7,648 bases of DNA from Clostridiales bacterium (GTDB taxonomy: Bacteria > Bacillota > Clostridia > Oscillospirales > Oscillospiraceae): NCBI GenBank assembly GCA_021205375.1, contig JAJPXR010000136.1, positions 1-7,648 on the forward strand. The letters run 5' to 3'. The translations under genes were made by a program, and so were the position numbers. This document shows positions 1 through 5,746 of this stretch, piece by piece. Under the pieces are notes generated by a model. It was not told the origin of the DNA, made no database searches, and worked only from the letters and a program-made list of their open reading frames with translations. Positions within the stretch are counted from its first letter, which is position 1; every line of letters starts with the position of its first letter.

Positions 1-54
1 TGCCGCTTGACGGCGGAGGAGGGCCGCCGCCTTTAGGCGGTGGCGGAGGGGTTT
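1..54 (+). repeat. Hairpin element copy 1 (partial, cut by window start)
   Basis: This is the right part of the modular repeat. It opens with the module TGCCGCTTGACGGCGG (1-16), then has the GC-rich second stem with arms GCCGCCGCC (23-31) and GGCGGTGGC (36-44), and ends in the constant GGAGGGGTTT (45-54). The constant stem CCTCCCCT/AGGGGAGG is replaced or lies outside the window. It is downstream of the nitroreductase gene. Confidence 0.75.
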
Positions 55-113
55 CGTCCCAAAGCAGCGCAAACGGGGACAGACAACCAAGCTACAGGGA
101 GAAGCGCAGCTTC

Positions 114-132
114 GGAAGTGCCGCTTGACGGC
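114..132 (+). repeat. Isolated copy of a hairpin-element module
   Basis: GGAAGTGCCGCTTGACGGC is 19 bases long and occurs in exact reverse complement at 1032-1050 inside hairpin element copy 2. A truncated form opens the window (1-14). It folds as GCCG/CGGC around a 5-base loop. It lies between the partial element and the heptad array after the nitroreductase stop. Confidence 0.75.
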
Positions 133-136
133 AACA

Positions 137-160
137 GCCAATGGCTAACGGCTAATAGCT
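137..160 (+). repeat. Heptad array 1, abutting the nitroreductase stop codon
   Basis: Tandem 7-base units read on the plus strand: GCCAATG (137), GCTAACG (144), GCTAATA (151), then GCT running into the minus-strand stop codon (160-162). A looser unit, GGCAACA, precedes them at 130. Relative to the gene the array is inverted and lies at its 3' end. Confidence 0.7.
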
Positions 161-684
161 CAAATCGAAATGACCTTCACCCGTTCCCCCTGCGGCTCCC
201 GCTCCACCAGCGGCTCCGCCGGGACGCCCACCGCCAGGGCGGAGACCATGCGGAACTCCGGCGGGATGCGCAGCAGGGCAGACGCCTGGGCACTGTTTTT
301 CAGCTCGTTGCAGATGCCGAACAGGTAGACGCTGCCCAGCCCCATGTCGGTGGCGACCAGGCTCATCTGGTCCACCATGCAGGCGGCGTTGGCCCCCAGC
401 AGGGCCTCCGGGTCCTCCCGGCTGCCCAGCACGAAAATGACGGTGGGCGCGCCGTAGGTGGGCTGTGCGCCAACGTTGCCGATGGCGGCGGCATAGTCCG
501 CGTTCAGCGCGGCCAGAACGTCCGGGTCCTGGACCACGCGCAGTTGGAGGCGTTCGTAACGGCCCATGGCCGCGGGCGCGAGATAGGCGGCGTCCAGCAG
601 GGCGCTGAGCTGTTGGTCGGTGATCTGCTGGGGCTGGTAGCTCCGGGTGGAGCGGCGCATCCGCATTGCTTTTGTCAGTTCCAT
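160..684 (-). CDS. Nitroreductase family protein (FMN-dependent oxidoreductase)
   Basis: A 174-residue protein of the small nitroreductase family. Members are usually cytoplasmic FMN enzymes that reduce nitro groups, quinones or flavins with NAD(P)H; the true substrate cannot be read here. The N-terminal RRSTRSY (residues 10-16) matches the Arg-Arg-Ser-x-Arg segment that holds the FMN phosphate. APAAMGRYERLQLRVV (36-51) sits where the family has its APSxxNxQPW-like segment, but without the usual Asn-Gln-Pro-Trp residues. DMGLGSVY (113-120) and SALAVGVP (148-155) match the family's GLG and C-terminal AxGxP regions. Length is near the family minimum. The ATG at 682-684 is preceded by AAAGGAG (691-697) at 6-base spacing. 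It is transcribed away from the marR operon, with a promoter at 870-898 and a leader of about 180 bases. The stop codon abuts a heptad repeat array. Confidence 0.9.
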   Translation of the reverse strand: MELTKAMRMRRSTRSYQPQQITDQQLSALLDAAYLAPAAMGRYERLQLRVVQDPDVLAALNADYAAAIGNVGAQPTYGAPTVIFVLGSREDPEALLGANAACMVDQMSLVATDMGLGSVYLFGICNELKNSAQASALLRIPPEFRMVSALAVGVPAEPLVEREPQGERVKVISI

Positions 685-712
685 ACAAGGCTCCTTTCAT
701 ACCGGGAAGGTT

Positions 713-747
713 TGGTAGCTGTTAGCTGTTAGCCGTTAGCCGTTAGC
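713..747 (-). repeat. Heptad array 2, in the nitroreductase leader
   Basis: Five units on the minus strand: GCTAACG twice (741-747, 734-740), GCTAACA twice (727-733, 720-726) and GCTACCA (713-719). This is the most regular array in the window. It lies 15 bases upstream of the nitroreductase ribosome site. On its other side it joins the linker GGATAGTGCTTGTCG (750-764), which also occurs in hairpin elements. Confidence 0.85.
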
Positions 748-869
748 TCGGATAGTGCTTGTCGGTAGGTCGGTGGTTTGAACCGGCACAGTACCGGTTT
801 TCCACAGAGAATCACCGCCTGGTAACGGAACACAAAAGGCTGACAGTAAATAGCTAAATTCTCATACTA

Positions 870-898
870 ATGATACTTTGTTTTTGGGGGGGTGTCAA
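870..898 (-). promoter_or_regulatory. Sigma-A type promoter for the nitroreductase gene
   Basis: Read on the minus strand, a perfect -35 TTGACA (898 to 893) is followed after 17 bases by TATCAT (875 to 870), a five-of-six match to TATAAT. Transcription would start near 863 and leave a leader of about 180 bases before the ATG at 684. The spacer holds a C7 run followed by A5. A heptad array lies directly upstream of the -35. The leader also contains an AACCGG/CCGGTT inverted repeat (781-799) and a second heptad array. Confidence 0.7.
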
Positions 899-901
899 GA
901 A

Positions 902-936
902 AAAAGCTGTTGGCTATGAGCCGTTAGCTGTTAGCT
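902..936 (-). repeat. Heptad array 3, directly upstream of the nitroreductase -35
   Basis: Minus-strand units: GCTAACA (930-936), GCTAACG (923-929), GCTCATA (916-922), GCCAACA (909-915), then a degenerate GCTTTTT (902-908). Only three bases separate the last unit from TTGACA of the nitroreductase promoter. The array also forms the left end of a composite repeat island. Confidence 0.8.
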
Positions 937-981
937 CGGCGGCTACGGGCTTTGAAGGTTGTCTCTTTTGTGTCTGGCTTT

Positions 982-1117
982 GGGGTTTCCGGCGGAAACC
1001 CCTCCGTCGCGGCTTTCGCCGCGCCACCTCCGCCGTCAAGCGGCACTTCCGGGGCTTTGCCCCTCCCTGCCCTTTCTGGGCAGGCAAGAGGGGTGGTCAG
1101 TTGCGGGAGGTCAGTTC
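982..1117 (-). repeat. Hairpin element copy 2, extended chain of hairpins
   Basis: The longest copy. On the plus strand it holds five or more successive inverted repeats: arms GGGGTTTCC/GGAAACCCC (982-1002), CGCGGC/GCCGCG (1008-1023), GCCG/CGGC (1032-1044), GGGGC/GCCCC (1051-1063) and CCTGCCC/GGGCAGG (1066-1084). It ends in GAGGGGTGGTC and a flank (to 1117) resembling that of copy 5. The 982-1002 palindrome holds two opposed GGGGTTT ends, as if two elements met tail to tail. Short open frames here are not genes. Confidence 0.8.
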
Positions 1118-1161
1118 TTCGTGAGAAAGTTGTACTGCATCGGGCAGAATTGCTGTCCAAA

Positions 1162-1231
1162 CGATAAGCACTATCCCCTTCACCTCCCCTGAAAGGGGAG
1201 GGGGACCATGCGAAGCATGGTGGAGGGGTTT
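1162..1231 (+). repeat. Hairpin element copy 3 (AT-type second stem)
   Basis: Linker CGATAAGCACTATCC is followed by the constant stem CCTCCCCT/AGGGGAGG with a GAA loop (1183-1201), the second stem ACCATGCGAAGCATGGT (1205-1221) and the constant end GGAGGGGTTT. Nearly identical to copy 4 from CACTATCC to GGGGTTT. Confidence 0.9.
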
Positions 1232-1291
1232 CACGCTGTCATTACTGACAACGTTGATATAGAGAAACAACCTGGCAGTTAGCAGTCCCTG

Positions 1292-1326
1292 GCTAACAGC
1301 TAAGAGCTAGCGGCTAATAGCTAAAA
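1292..1326 (+). repeat. Heptad array 4, directly upstream of the marR -35
   Basis: Five units on the plus strand: GCTAACA (1292), GCTAAGA (1299), GCTAGCG (1306), GCTAATA (1313) and GCTAAAA (1320). Four bases then separate it from TTGACA. An inverted unit (AGTTAGC, 1277-1283) lies to the left. It has the same polarity and almost the same spacing to the promoter as array 3 on the other strand. Confidence 0.85.
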
Positions 1327-1330
1327 CATC

Positions 1331-1358
1331 TTGACAATTCCGTTTCCGTTGCTATAAT
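1331..1358 (+). promoter_or_regulatory. Consensus sigma-A promoter of the marR-ABC operon
   Basis: TTGACA (1331-1336), a 16-base spacer and TATAAT (1353-1358) match the consensus in all twelve bases. The expected start is near 1364-1366, about 27 bases before the TTG start of marR. Such a strong promoter fits a gene set held off by a repressor. A heptad array ends 4 bases upstream of the -35. Confidence 0.9.
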
Positions 1359-1359
1359 G

Positions 1360-1371
1360 TTAGGCACCTAA
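1360..1371. promoter_or_regulatory. Probable MarR operator overlapping the transcription start
   Basis: TTAGG-CA-CCTAA is a perfect inverted repeat of two 5-base arms beginning one base after the -10 box and covering the expected start of transcription. MarR dimers bind short palindromes of this kind, and the position would block RNA polymerase. The link to the adjacent marR is inferred from position and symmetry, with no binding evidence. Confidence 0.6.
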
Positions 1372-1391
1372 AGGATTGAGAGGCGAAGGAA

Positions 1392-1835
1392 TTGAACGAA
1401 CACTGTGACGGCTCCCCCCGCCCGGAGCCGAAAACCCCGGAGGAGCGGCTGGACCGGGTGCTGCACCGGTGCGGCCACTACCTCTACCACAACTCCGCCG
1501 GCCCCCGGCAGGCCACGGTGCTGCGGCTCTTGCAGGAAAACGGCCCCATGAGTCAGCGGGAGGTGCAGGAGGCGCTGCACATCCAGCCCGGCTCTGTCAG
1601 CGAGCTGCTGTCCAAGCTGGAGAGCAAGGGCTTTCTGCTGCGGCAGCGGGACGGAGAGGACAAGCGCAGGGTGAACATCGTCCTGACCCAACGGGGCCAG
1701 GAGTTGGAGCTGCGGCCCGTGGAGGAGACCCTCTCCCGGCGGTACGCCGCCCTGAGCCGGGCGGAACAGGAGCAGTTGACCGACTGTCTGGAGCGGCTGC
1801 TGGCGAGCTGGGAGAAAGGAGGGCGAAACGCATGA
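1392..1835 (+). CDS. MarR-family transcriptional repressor (TTG start)
   Basis: A 147-residue winged helix-turn-helix protein of the MarR family, dimeric DNA-binding repressors that usually let go of DNA when a small ligand binds. Residues 39-64 (RQATVLRLLQENGPMSQREV and following) form the first helices. The recognition helix is near 66-79 (PGSVSELLSKLESKG). The wing is 84-95, with the typical D-x-x-D-K-R-R-V pattern. The terminal helices would form the dimer interface. The start is TTG: an in-frame TGA lies at 1377-1379 and no in-frame ATG occurs before Met53. A weak GAGAGG (1378-1383) lies 8 bases upstream of the TTG. A GTG at 1458 with GGAGGAG upstream is a less likely alternative. Its stop overlaps the next ATG (ATGA, 1832-1835), so it is translationally coupled to the exporter genes it probably controls. 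Confidence 0.93.
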   Translation: MNEHCDGSPRPEPKTPEERLDRVLHRCGHYLYHNSAGPRQATVLRLLQENGPMSQREVQEALHIQPGSVSELLSKLESKGFLLRQRDGEDKRRVNIVLTQRGQELELRPVEETLSRRYAALSRAEQEQLTDCLERLLASWEKGGRNA

Positions 1836-3571
1836 AATTTATGCTTTCCTACCTGAAGCGGTACAAGGGCCTGGTGGCGGCCTGCATGAGCCTGAAGCTG
1901 CTGGGCACCGTGCTGGAGCTGCTGCTGCCCTACGTGCTGGAATACCTCATCGACACCGTGGCCCCCACCGAAAACCTGCGGCTGGTGGCCCTCTGGGGCG
2001 GGGTGATGCTGGCGCTGACGGCGCTGGTGCGCTTCACCAACGTCACCGCCAACCGCATCAGCGTGAAAAGCGCGAAAAGCGCCGCCTACGACATCCGCCG
2101 GGACCTGTTCTGGCACTCCATCAACCTGTCCGGCAGCCAGGCGGACCAGTTCGGCCTGCCCTCCCTGACCAGCCGCATGACCTCGGACTCTTACAACGTC
2201 CAGAACTTTTTGCAGTCGGGCCAGGCCCTGGGCGTCCGCGCCCCCATCATGCTGGTGGGGGGCATCATCGTCACCATGACCATGGACGTGGGCCTGGCCG
2301 CCATCCTCTGCGTCATGGCCCCTATCATGCTGGCGGTGGCTATTGGCGTGTCCCTCCGGGGCATCCCCCTCTATGACAAGGTCCAGCAGAGCGTGGACGA
2401 GATCGTCCGCATCATGCGGGAGAACATCACCGGCATCCGGGTGGTGAAGGCCCTCTCCAAGGAGGACTACGAGCGCCGCCGCTTCGCCACAGCCAACCAG
2501 ACCATGACCCGCCGGGACCGGAAGGCGGGCGTGGTCATGGCCCTGCCGGGGCCGCTGATGACCCTGGCGCTGAACATCGGCCTGACGCTGGTGGTCATCA
2601 TTGGCGCGGTCCGGGTCAACGCGGGCGTCACCCAGCCGGGGGTCATCCTGGCCTTTCTGACCTACTTCAACATGATCCTCATGGGGGTCATGGGCCTGAA
2701 CCGGGTGTTTATGATGATGTCCAAGGCCACCGCCTCCGCCAAGCGCATCCAGGCGGTCATCGACCAGCCGGAGGGCCTGGAACCCCTGCCGGAGGGCGAA
2801 GCCGCCCAACAGGAGCAGCCGGGCTATGTGGTCTTTGACCACGTCTCCTTCCGCTACGGCGAGGCCGACGTGACCCACGAAGGCATCCAAATGGCCCTGA
2901 ACGACCTGAGCTTCACCATGAAAAAGGGCGGCTCCCTGGGCATCATCGGGGCCACCGGCAGCGGCAAAACCACGGTTATCAACCTGCTCATGCGGTTCTA
3001 CGACGCCACCGAGGGCCACATCTTCGTGGACGGCAGGGACGTGCGCACCTACGACAAGGACAGCCTTCACCGGAAGTTCGGCGTGGTGTTCCAGAACGAC
3101 GTGATTTTCGCCGCGTCCCTGGCGGAGAACATCGACTTTGGCCGGGACGTGGACGAGGACGGCATCCGCGCCGCCGCCGCCAACGCCATGGCGAAGGACT
3201 TCATCGAAGCCTATGACGACACCTATCAGCACCAGGCGGCCATCCACGGGGCCAACCTCTCCGGCGGACAGCGCCAGCGAGTATTGATCGCCCGCGCGTT
3301 GGCGGCCCACCCGGACATTCTGGTGCTGGACGATTCCTCCAGCGCCCTGGACTACCGGACCGACGCCGCCCTGCGGAAGGTCATCCGGGAGGAGTACCGG
3401 GACACGACAACGATTGTGGTAGCCCAGCGGGTCAGCTCCATCATGAGCCTGGACGACATCATCATGCTGGACGAGGGGGAGGTCATCGGCCACGGCACCC
3501 ACGCGGAGCTGATGGCGCGTTGTCCCCAGTACCGGGAAATTTATCAGACACAGATGGGGGAGGGAGCCTGA
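1832..3571 (+). CDS. ABC exporter half-transporter, subunit with degenerate Walker B/switch (heterodimer partner A)
   Basis: A 579-residue membrane exporter with a six-helix transmembrane domain followed by an ATPase domain. Likely membrane spans lie near 13-40, 50-71, 133-152, 155-175, 238-260 and 270-292. ATPase motifs: A-loop Tyr342, Walker A GATGSGKT (373-380), Q-loop Gln421, signature LSGGQ (476-480), Walker B ILVLDD (496-501), D-loop SALD (504-507). Two catalytic residues are changed: Asp501 replaces the Walker B glutamate and Gln532 replaces the switch histidine (VAQRVSS). This is the pattern of the degenerate-site subunit in heterodimeric exporters such as TM287/288, LmrCD and BmrCD, so the protein should need the next gene product. 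The ATG at 1832 has AAAGGAGGG (1815-1823) 8 bases upstream, and the longer open frame upstream is only read-through of marR. The substrate is unknown: drug, peptide or lipid are all possible. Confidence 0.96.
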   Translation: MKFMLSYLKRYKGLVAACMSLKLLGTVLELLLPYVLEYLIDTVAPTENLRLVALWGGVMLALTALVRFTNVTANRISVKSAKSAAYDIRRDLFWHSINLSGSQADQFGLPSLTSRMTSDSYNVQNFLQSGQALGVRAPIMLVGGIIVTMTMDVGLAAILCVMAPIMLAVAIGVSLRGIPLYDKVQQSVDEIVRIMRENITGIRVVKALSKEDYERRRFATANQTMTRRDRKAGVVMALPGPLMTLALNIGLTLVVIIGAVRVNAGVTQPGVILAFLTYFNMILMGVMGLNRVFMMMSKATASAKRIQAVIDQPEGLEPLPEGEAAQQEQPGYVVFDHVSFRYGEADVTHEGIQMALNDLSFTMKKGGSLGIIGATGSGKTTVINLLMRFYDATEGHIFVDGRDVRTYDKDSLHRKFGVVFQNDVIFAASLAENIDFGRDVDEDGIRAAAANAMAKDFIEAYDDTYQHQAAIHGANLSGGQRQRVLIARALAAHPDILVLDDSSSALDYRTDAALRKVIREEYRDTTTIVVAQRVSSIMSLDDIIMLDEGEVIGHGTHAELMARCPQYREIYQTQMGEGA

Positions 3572-3573
3572 CT

Positions 3574-5343
3574 ATGCCGCCGACGATTTCTGTGATGAAA
3601 AAACCCAAGGACGCCAGGGGGACGCTCCGCCGCCTGGTGGACTACCTGGCGGACTACCGCTGGCCGCTGCTGGGGGTGGCGGCCCTCAGCGTGACGGCCA
3701 ACGTGCTGGCCCTGCTGGGGCCAAGTCTGGCGGGCAGCGCCATCAATGAGGCCGCCGCCGGCGCGGGCAAGGTCAACTTTGAGCGGGTGTTTTACTTCGC
3801 CAAATGGATGCTGGTCTGCTATGTGGCCTCTTCCCTGCTGACCATCGCCATCAACGTATCTATGATGTACATCAGCCGGTGGATCGCCCGGAAAATGCGC
3901 AAAGACGTGTTCGACAAGCTGATGCGCATCCCCGTGGGCTACTTTGACCGCAACCAGGCGGGCGACATCATCAGCCGGGTCAGCTACGACATCGACGTGG
4001 TCTGCACCTGCATCTCCACCGACGTGGTGTCGATTTTGACCTCCACGGTGACGGTCATCGGCTCCTTCTGCATGATGCTGTACATCTCCCCCGCCCTGTC
4101 GGTGGTGGTCATCATCACCATCCCCGTCTCCGTGACCTACACGGTGTACATGCGGGGCAAAACCCAGCCCCGGTACAGCCGCCGCTCCGCCAGCTACGGC
4201 GCCATGAACGGCTTCGTGGAGGAGATGTTCTCCGGGCAAAAGACCATCCAGGCTTACGCCTACGAGGAACAGGTGCGGGACAACTTCGCCGGGGTCAACG
4301 CCGACGCCGCCGACGCCTACTATCAGGCGGACTACTACGGCACCACCATCGGCCCCACCATGGGGTCCATCAACAACCTGTCCCTGTCCCTCATCGCCAT
4401 GCTGGGGGCGGTGCTGTACATGACCGGCGGGGTCTCCCTGGGGCAAATTTCCTCCTTCGTCCTCTACTCCCGGAAGTTCTCCGGCCCCATCAACGAGATT
4501 GCGAATATCATCAACGAGCTGTTTTCCGCCCTCTCCGCCGCCGAGCGGGTGTTCCGCCTGCTGGACGAGGCGGAGGAGACCGCCGACCGGGAGACGGCGC
4601 GGGAGCTGACCGACGTGCGGGGGGACGTAGCCCTGGAACATGTCAGCTTTGGCTATGACCCCGGCCGCACCATCCTCCACGACGTGAATTTGCAGGCGGA
4701 CGCGGGCAAGCTCATCGCCATTGTCGGCCCCACCGGGGCAGGCAAGACCACCATCATCAACCTGCTGATGCGGTTCTATGACGTGGACGGTGGAAAAATC
4801 ACTGTGGACGGCGGCGAGATTCGGGACTACACCCGCTCCAGCCTCCGGGGGGCCTACGCCATGGTGTTGCAGGACACCTGGGTGTTCCACGGGACGATTT
4901 TCGACAACATCGCCTACGGCAAGGAGGGGGCCACCCAGGAAGAAGTGGAGGCCGCCGCCAAAGCCGCCCACATCCACCCCTTCATCATGCGGCTGCCCCA
5001 GGGCTACCAGACCGTCATCAGCGAGGACGGCGGCAACATCTCCAAGGGCCAGAAGCAGCTACTGACCATCGCCCGCGCCATGCTGTACGACTGCAAGATG
5101 CTGATTTTGGACGAGGCCACCTCCAACGTGGACACCAGCACCGAGCGGGAAATTCAGGCCGCCATGCGGCAGCTCATGCAGGACAAGACCTGTTTCGTCA
5201 TCGCCCACCGCCTCTCCACCATCCAGAACGCCGACCAAATCCTGGTTGTGAACCACGGGGACGTGGTGGAGCAGGGCACTCACGAGAGCTTGATGCGCCA
5301 AGGCGGGTTTTATTGCAGGCTGTACAACGCGCAGTTTGAATGA
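3574..5343 (+). CDS. ABC exporter half-transporter, catalytic subunit (heterodimer partner B)
   Basis: A 589-residue exporter half with the same layout as the preceding gene. Membrane spans lie near 30-52, 74-100, 154-172, 174-192, 262-284 and 290-315. ATPase motifs: Walker A GPTGAGKT (385-392), Q-loop Gln433, signature ISKGQ (489-493), Walker B LILDE with catalytic Glu514, switch His545 in VIAHRLST. The catalytic Glu and His are intact but the signature is non-canonical (ISKGQ instead of LSGGQ). That complements the preceding subunit: its LSGGQ pairs with this Walker A/B to make the competent ATP site, while ISKGQ faces the altered Asp/Gln site. The start at 3574 is chosen because a G/A-rich ribosome site (GGGGGAGGGAG, 3556-3566) lies 7 bases upstream and the gap to the previous stop is only 2 bases. 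Upstream in-frame sequence overlaps the previous gene. An internal ATG at 3595 is a weaker alternative. Confidence 0.96.
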   Translation: MPPTISVMKKPKDARGTLRRLVDYLADYRWPLLGVAALSVTANVLALLGPSLAGSAINEAAAGAGKVNFERVFYFAKWMLVCYVASSLLTIAINVSMMYISRWIARKMRKDVFDKLMRIPVGYFDRNQAGDIISRVSYDIDVVCTCISTDVVSILTSTVTVIGSFCMMLYISPALSVVVIITIPVSVTYTVYMRGKTQPRYSRRSASYGAMNGFVEEMFSGQKTIQAYAYEEQVRDNFAGVNADAADAYYQADYYGTTIGPTMGSINNLSLSLIAMLGAVLYMTGGVSLGQISSFVLYSRKFSGPINEIANIINELFSALSAAERVFRLLDEAEETADRETARELTDVRGDVALEHVSFGYDPGRTILHDVNLQADAGKLIAIVGPTGAGKTTIINLLMRFYDVDGGKITVDGGEIRDYTRSSLRGAYAMVLQDTWVFHGTIFDNIAYGKEGATQEEVEAAAKAAHIHPFIMRLPQGYQTVISEDGGNISKGQKQLLTIARAMLYDCKMLILDEATSNVDTSTEREIQAAMRQLMQDKTCFVIAHRLSTIQNADQILVVNHGDVVEQGTHESLMRQGGFYCRLYNAQFE

Positions 5344-5436
5344 CCTTGCGCTGGTGCGGGGTTTATGGTAAGATAACAACGGTTATCCCGGAAACGGATG
5401 ATTTTCTCCGTTTAGTAAATACGCAGACCAACCAAA

Positions 5437-5504
5437 CAAGCACTATCCCCCTTGCCTCCCCTGAAAGGGGAGGGGGACCATGCGAAGCATGGTGGAGGGG
5501 TTTT
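5437..5504 (+). repeat. Hairpin element copy 4 (AT-type second stem)
   Basis: Linker CAAGCACTATCC, then the constant stem CCTCCCCT/AGGGGAGG (5455-5473), the second stem ACCATGC/GCATGGT (5477-5493) and GGAGGGGTTTT. It lies about 95 bases after the ABC operon stop and faces copy 5 in inverted orientation. Confidence 0.9.
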
Positions 5505-5563
5505 ACTCCGTATTTATTTCGTTTATCATTCGGCAATAGAACACTTTCATTGGATCATGGCAT

Positions 5564-5589
5564 ATTTTCTCAACGTGGAGAAAATTTTT
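5564..5589 (+). terminator. Candidate terminator after the ABC operon
   Basis: An 8-base-pair stem ATTTTCTC/GAGAAAAT (5564-5571, 5578-5585) with a 6-base loop runs into TTTT (T5 including the last stem base). It lies 220 bases after the ABC stop, between hairpin element copies 4 and 5. The stem is A-T rich, so it would be weak. Confidence 0.35.
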
Positions 5590-5597
5590 GCCGTAGG

Positions 5598-5684
5598 AAA
5601 CCCCTCCGCCACCGCCTGACGGCGGCGGCCCTCCTCCCCTTTCAGGGGAGGCGAGAGGGGTGGTCAATTACGGAAGGTAAGTTG
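5598..5684 (-). repeat. Hairpin element copy 5 (GC-type second stem)
   Basis: In reverse orientation: AAACCCCTCC (5598-5607), GC-rich second stem (5608-5629), constant stem CCTCCCCT/AGGGGAGG (5633-5651), then GAGGGGTGGTCAATTACGG. Outer arms ACCCCTC (5600-5606) and GAGGGGT (5655-5661) close both hairpins into a three-way junction. The right flank resembles the flank of copy 2. Confidence 0.9.
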
Positions 5685-5746
5685 TTTGTGGGATTCCTGT
5701 GCAAAAGGGACGACCAATCGAGTAAAAAACCAGAGGAAAACCAACC

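Larger units (their letters stand above)
685..1391. other. Intergenic region between divergent nitroreductase and marR genes
   Basis: It contains both promoters, the MarR palindrome, heptad arrays 2-4 and hairpin element copies 2 and 3. The part at 765-869 is unique sequence in this window with one inverted repeat (AACCGG/CCGGTT, 781-799). The stretch 1118-1161 shows no recognisable feature. Several short open frames occur here, but none has a fitting ribosome site or family resemblance. Confidence 0.7.
5344..5746. other. Intergenic region between the ABC operon and trmB
   Basis: It contains hairpin element copies 4 and 5 in inverted orientation with an AT-rich centre (5505-5597) that holds the candidate terminator. 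Near the operon end are two small inverted repeats, GATAAC/GTTATC (5372-5387) and AAACGGA/TCCGTTT (5392-5413), neither with a T run. No convincing trmB promoter was found. Confidence 0.65.

Noticed and set aside
40..732. 230-residue plus-strand open frame over the nitroreductase gene
   Set aside because: Antisense shadow: it starts in repeat DNA and overlaps a gene with clear family motifs and ribosome site on the other strand.
713..747. Possible CRISPR array, from regular short repeats
   Set aside because: The units are 7 bases with no spacers, and no cas gene is present.
781..799. AACCGG/CCGGTT as an attenuator in the nitroreductase leader
   Set aside because: Six-base stem without alternative pairing or a T run on the minus strand; not enough to call a regulatory element.
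870..1192. Several overlapping short open frames in the intergenic region
   Set aside because: They run through promoter and hairpin repeat DNA, lack fitting ribosome sites, and overlap in several frames at once.
1553..3502. Very long open frame (649 residues) on the minus strand opposite the first ABC gene, and a similar one at 3544-4977
   Set aside because: These are antisense shadows produced by GC-rich third codon positions. The translations are rich in His, Gly, Val and Gln with no family motifs, while the plus-strand frames carry full ABC motifs.
5392..5413. AAACGGA/TCCGTTT inverted repeat as the ABC operon terminator
   Set aside because: No T run follows the stem.
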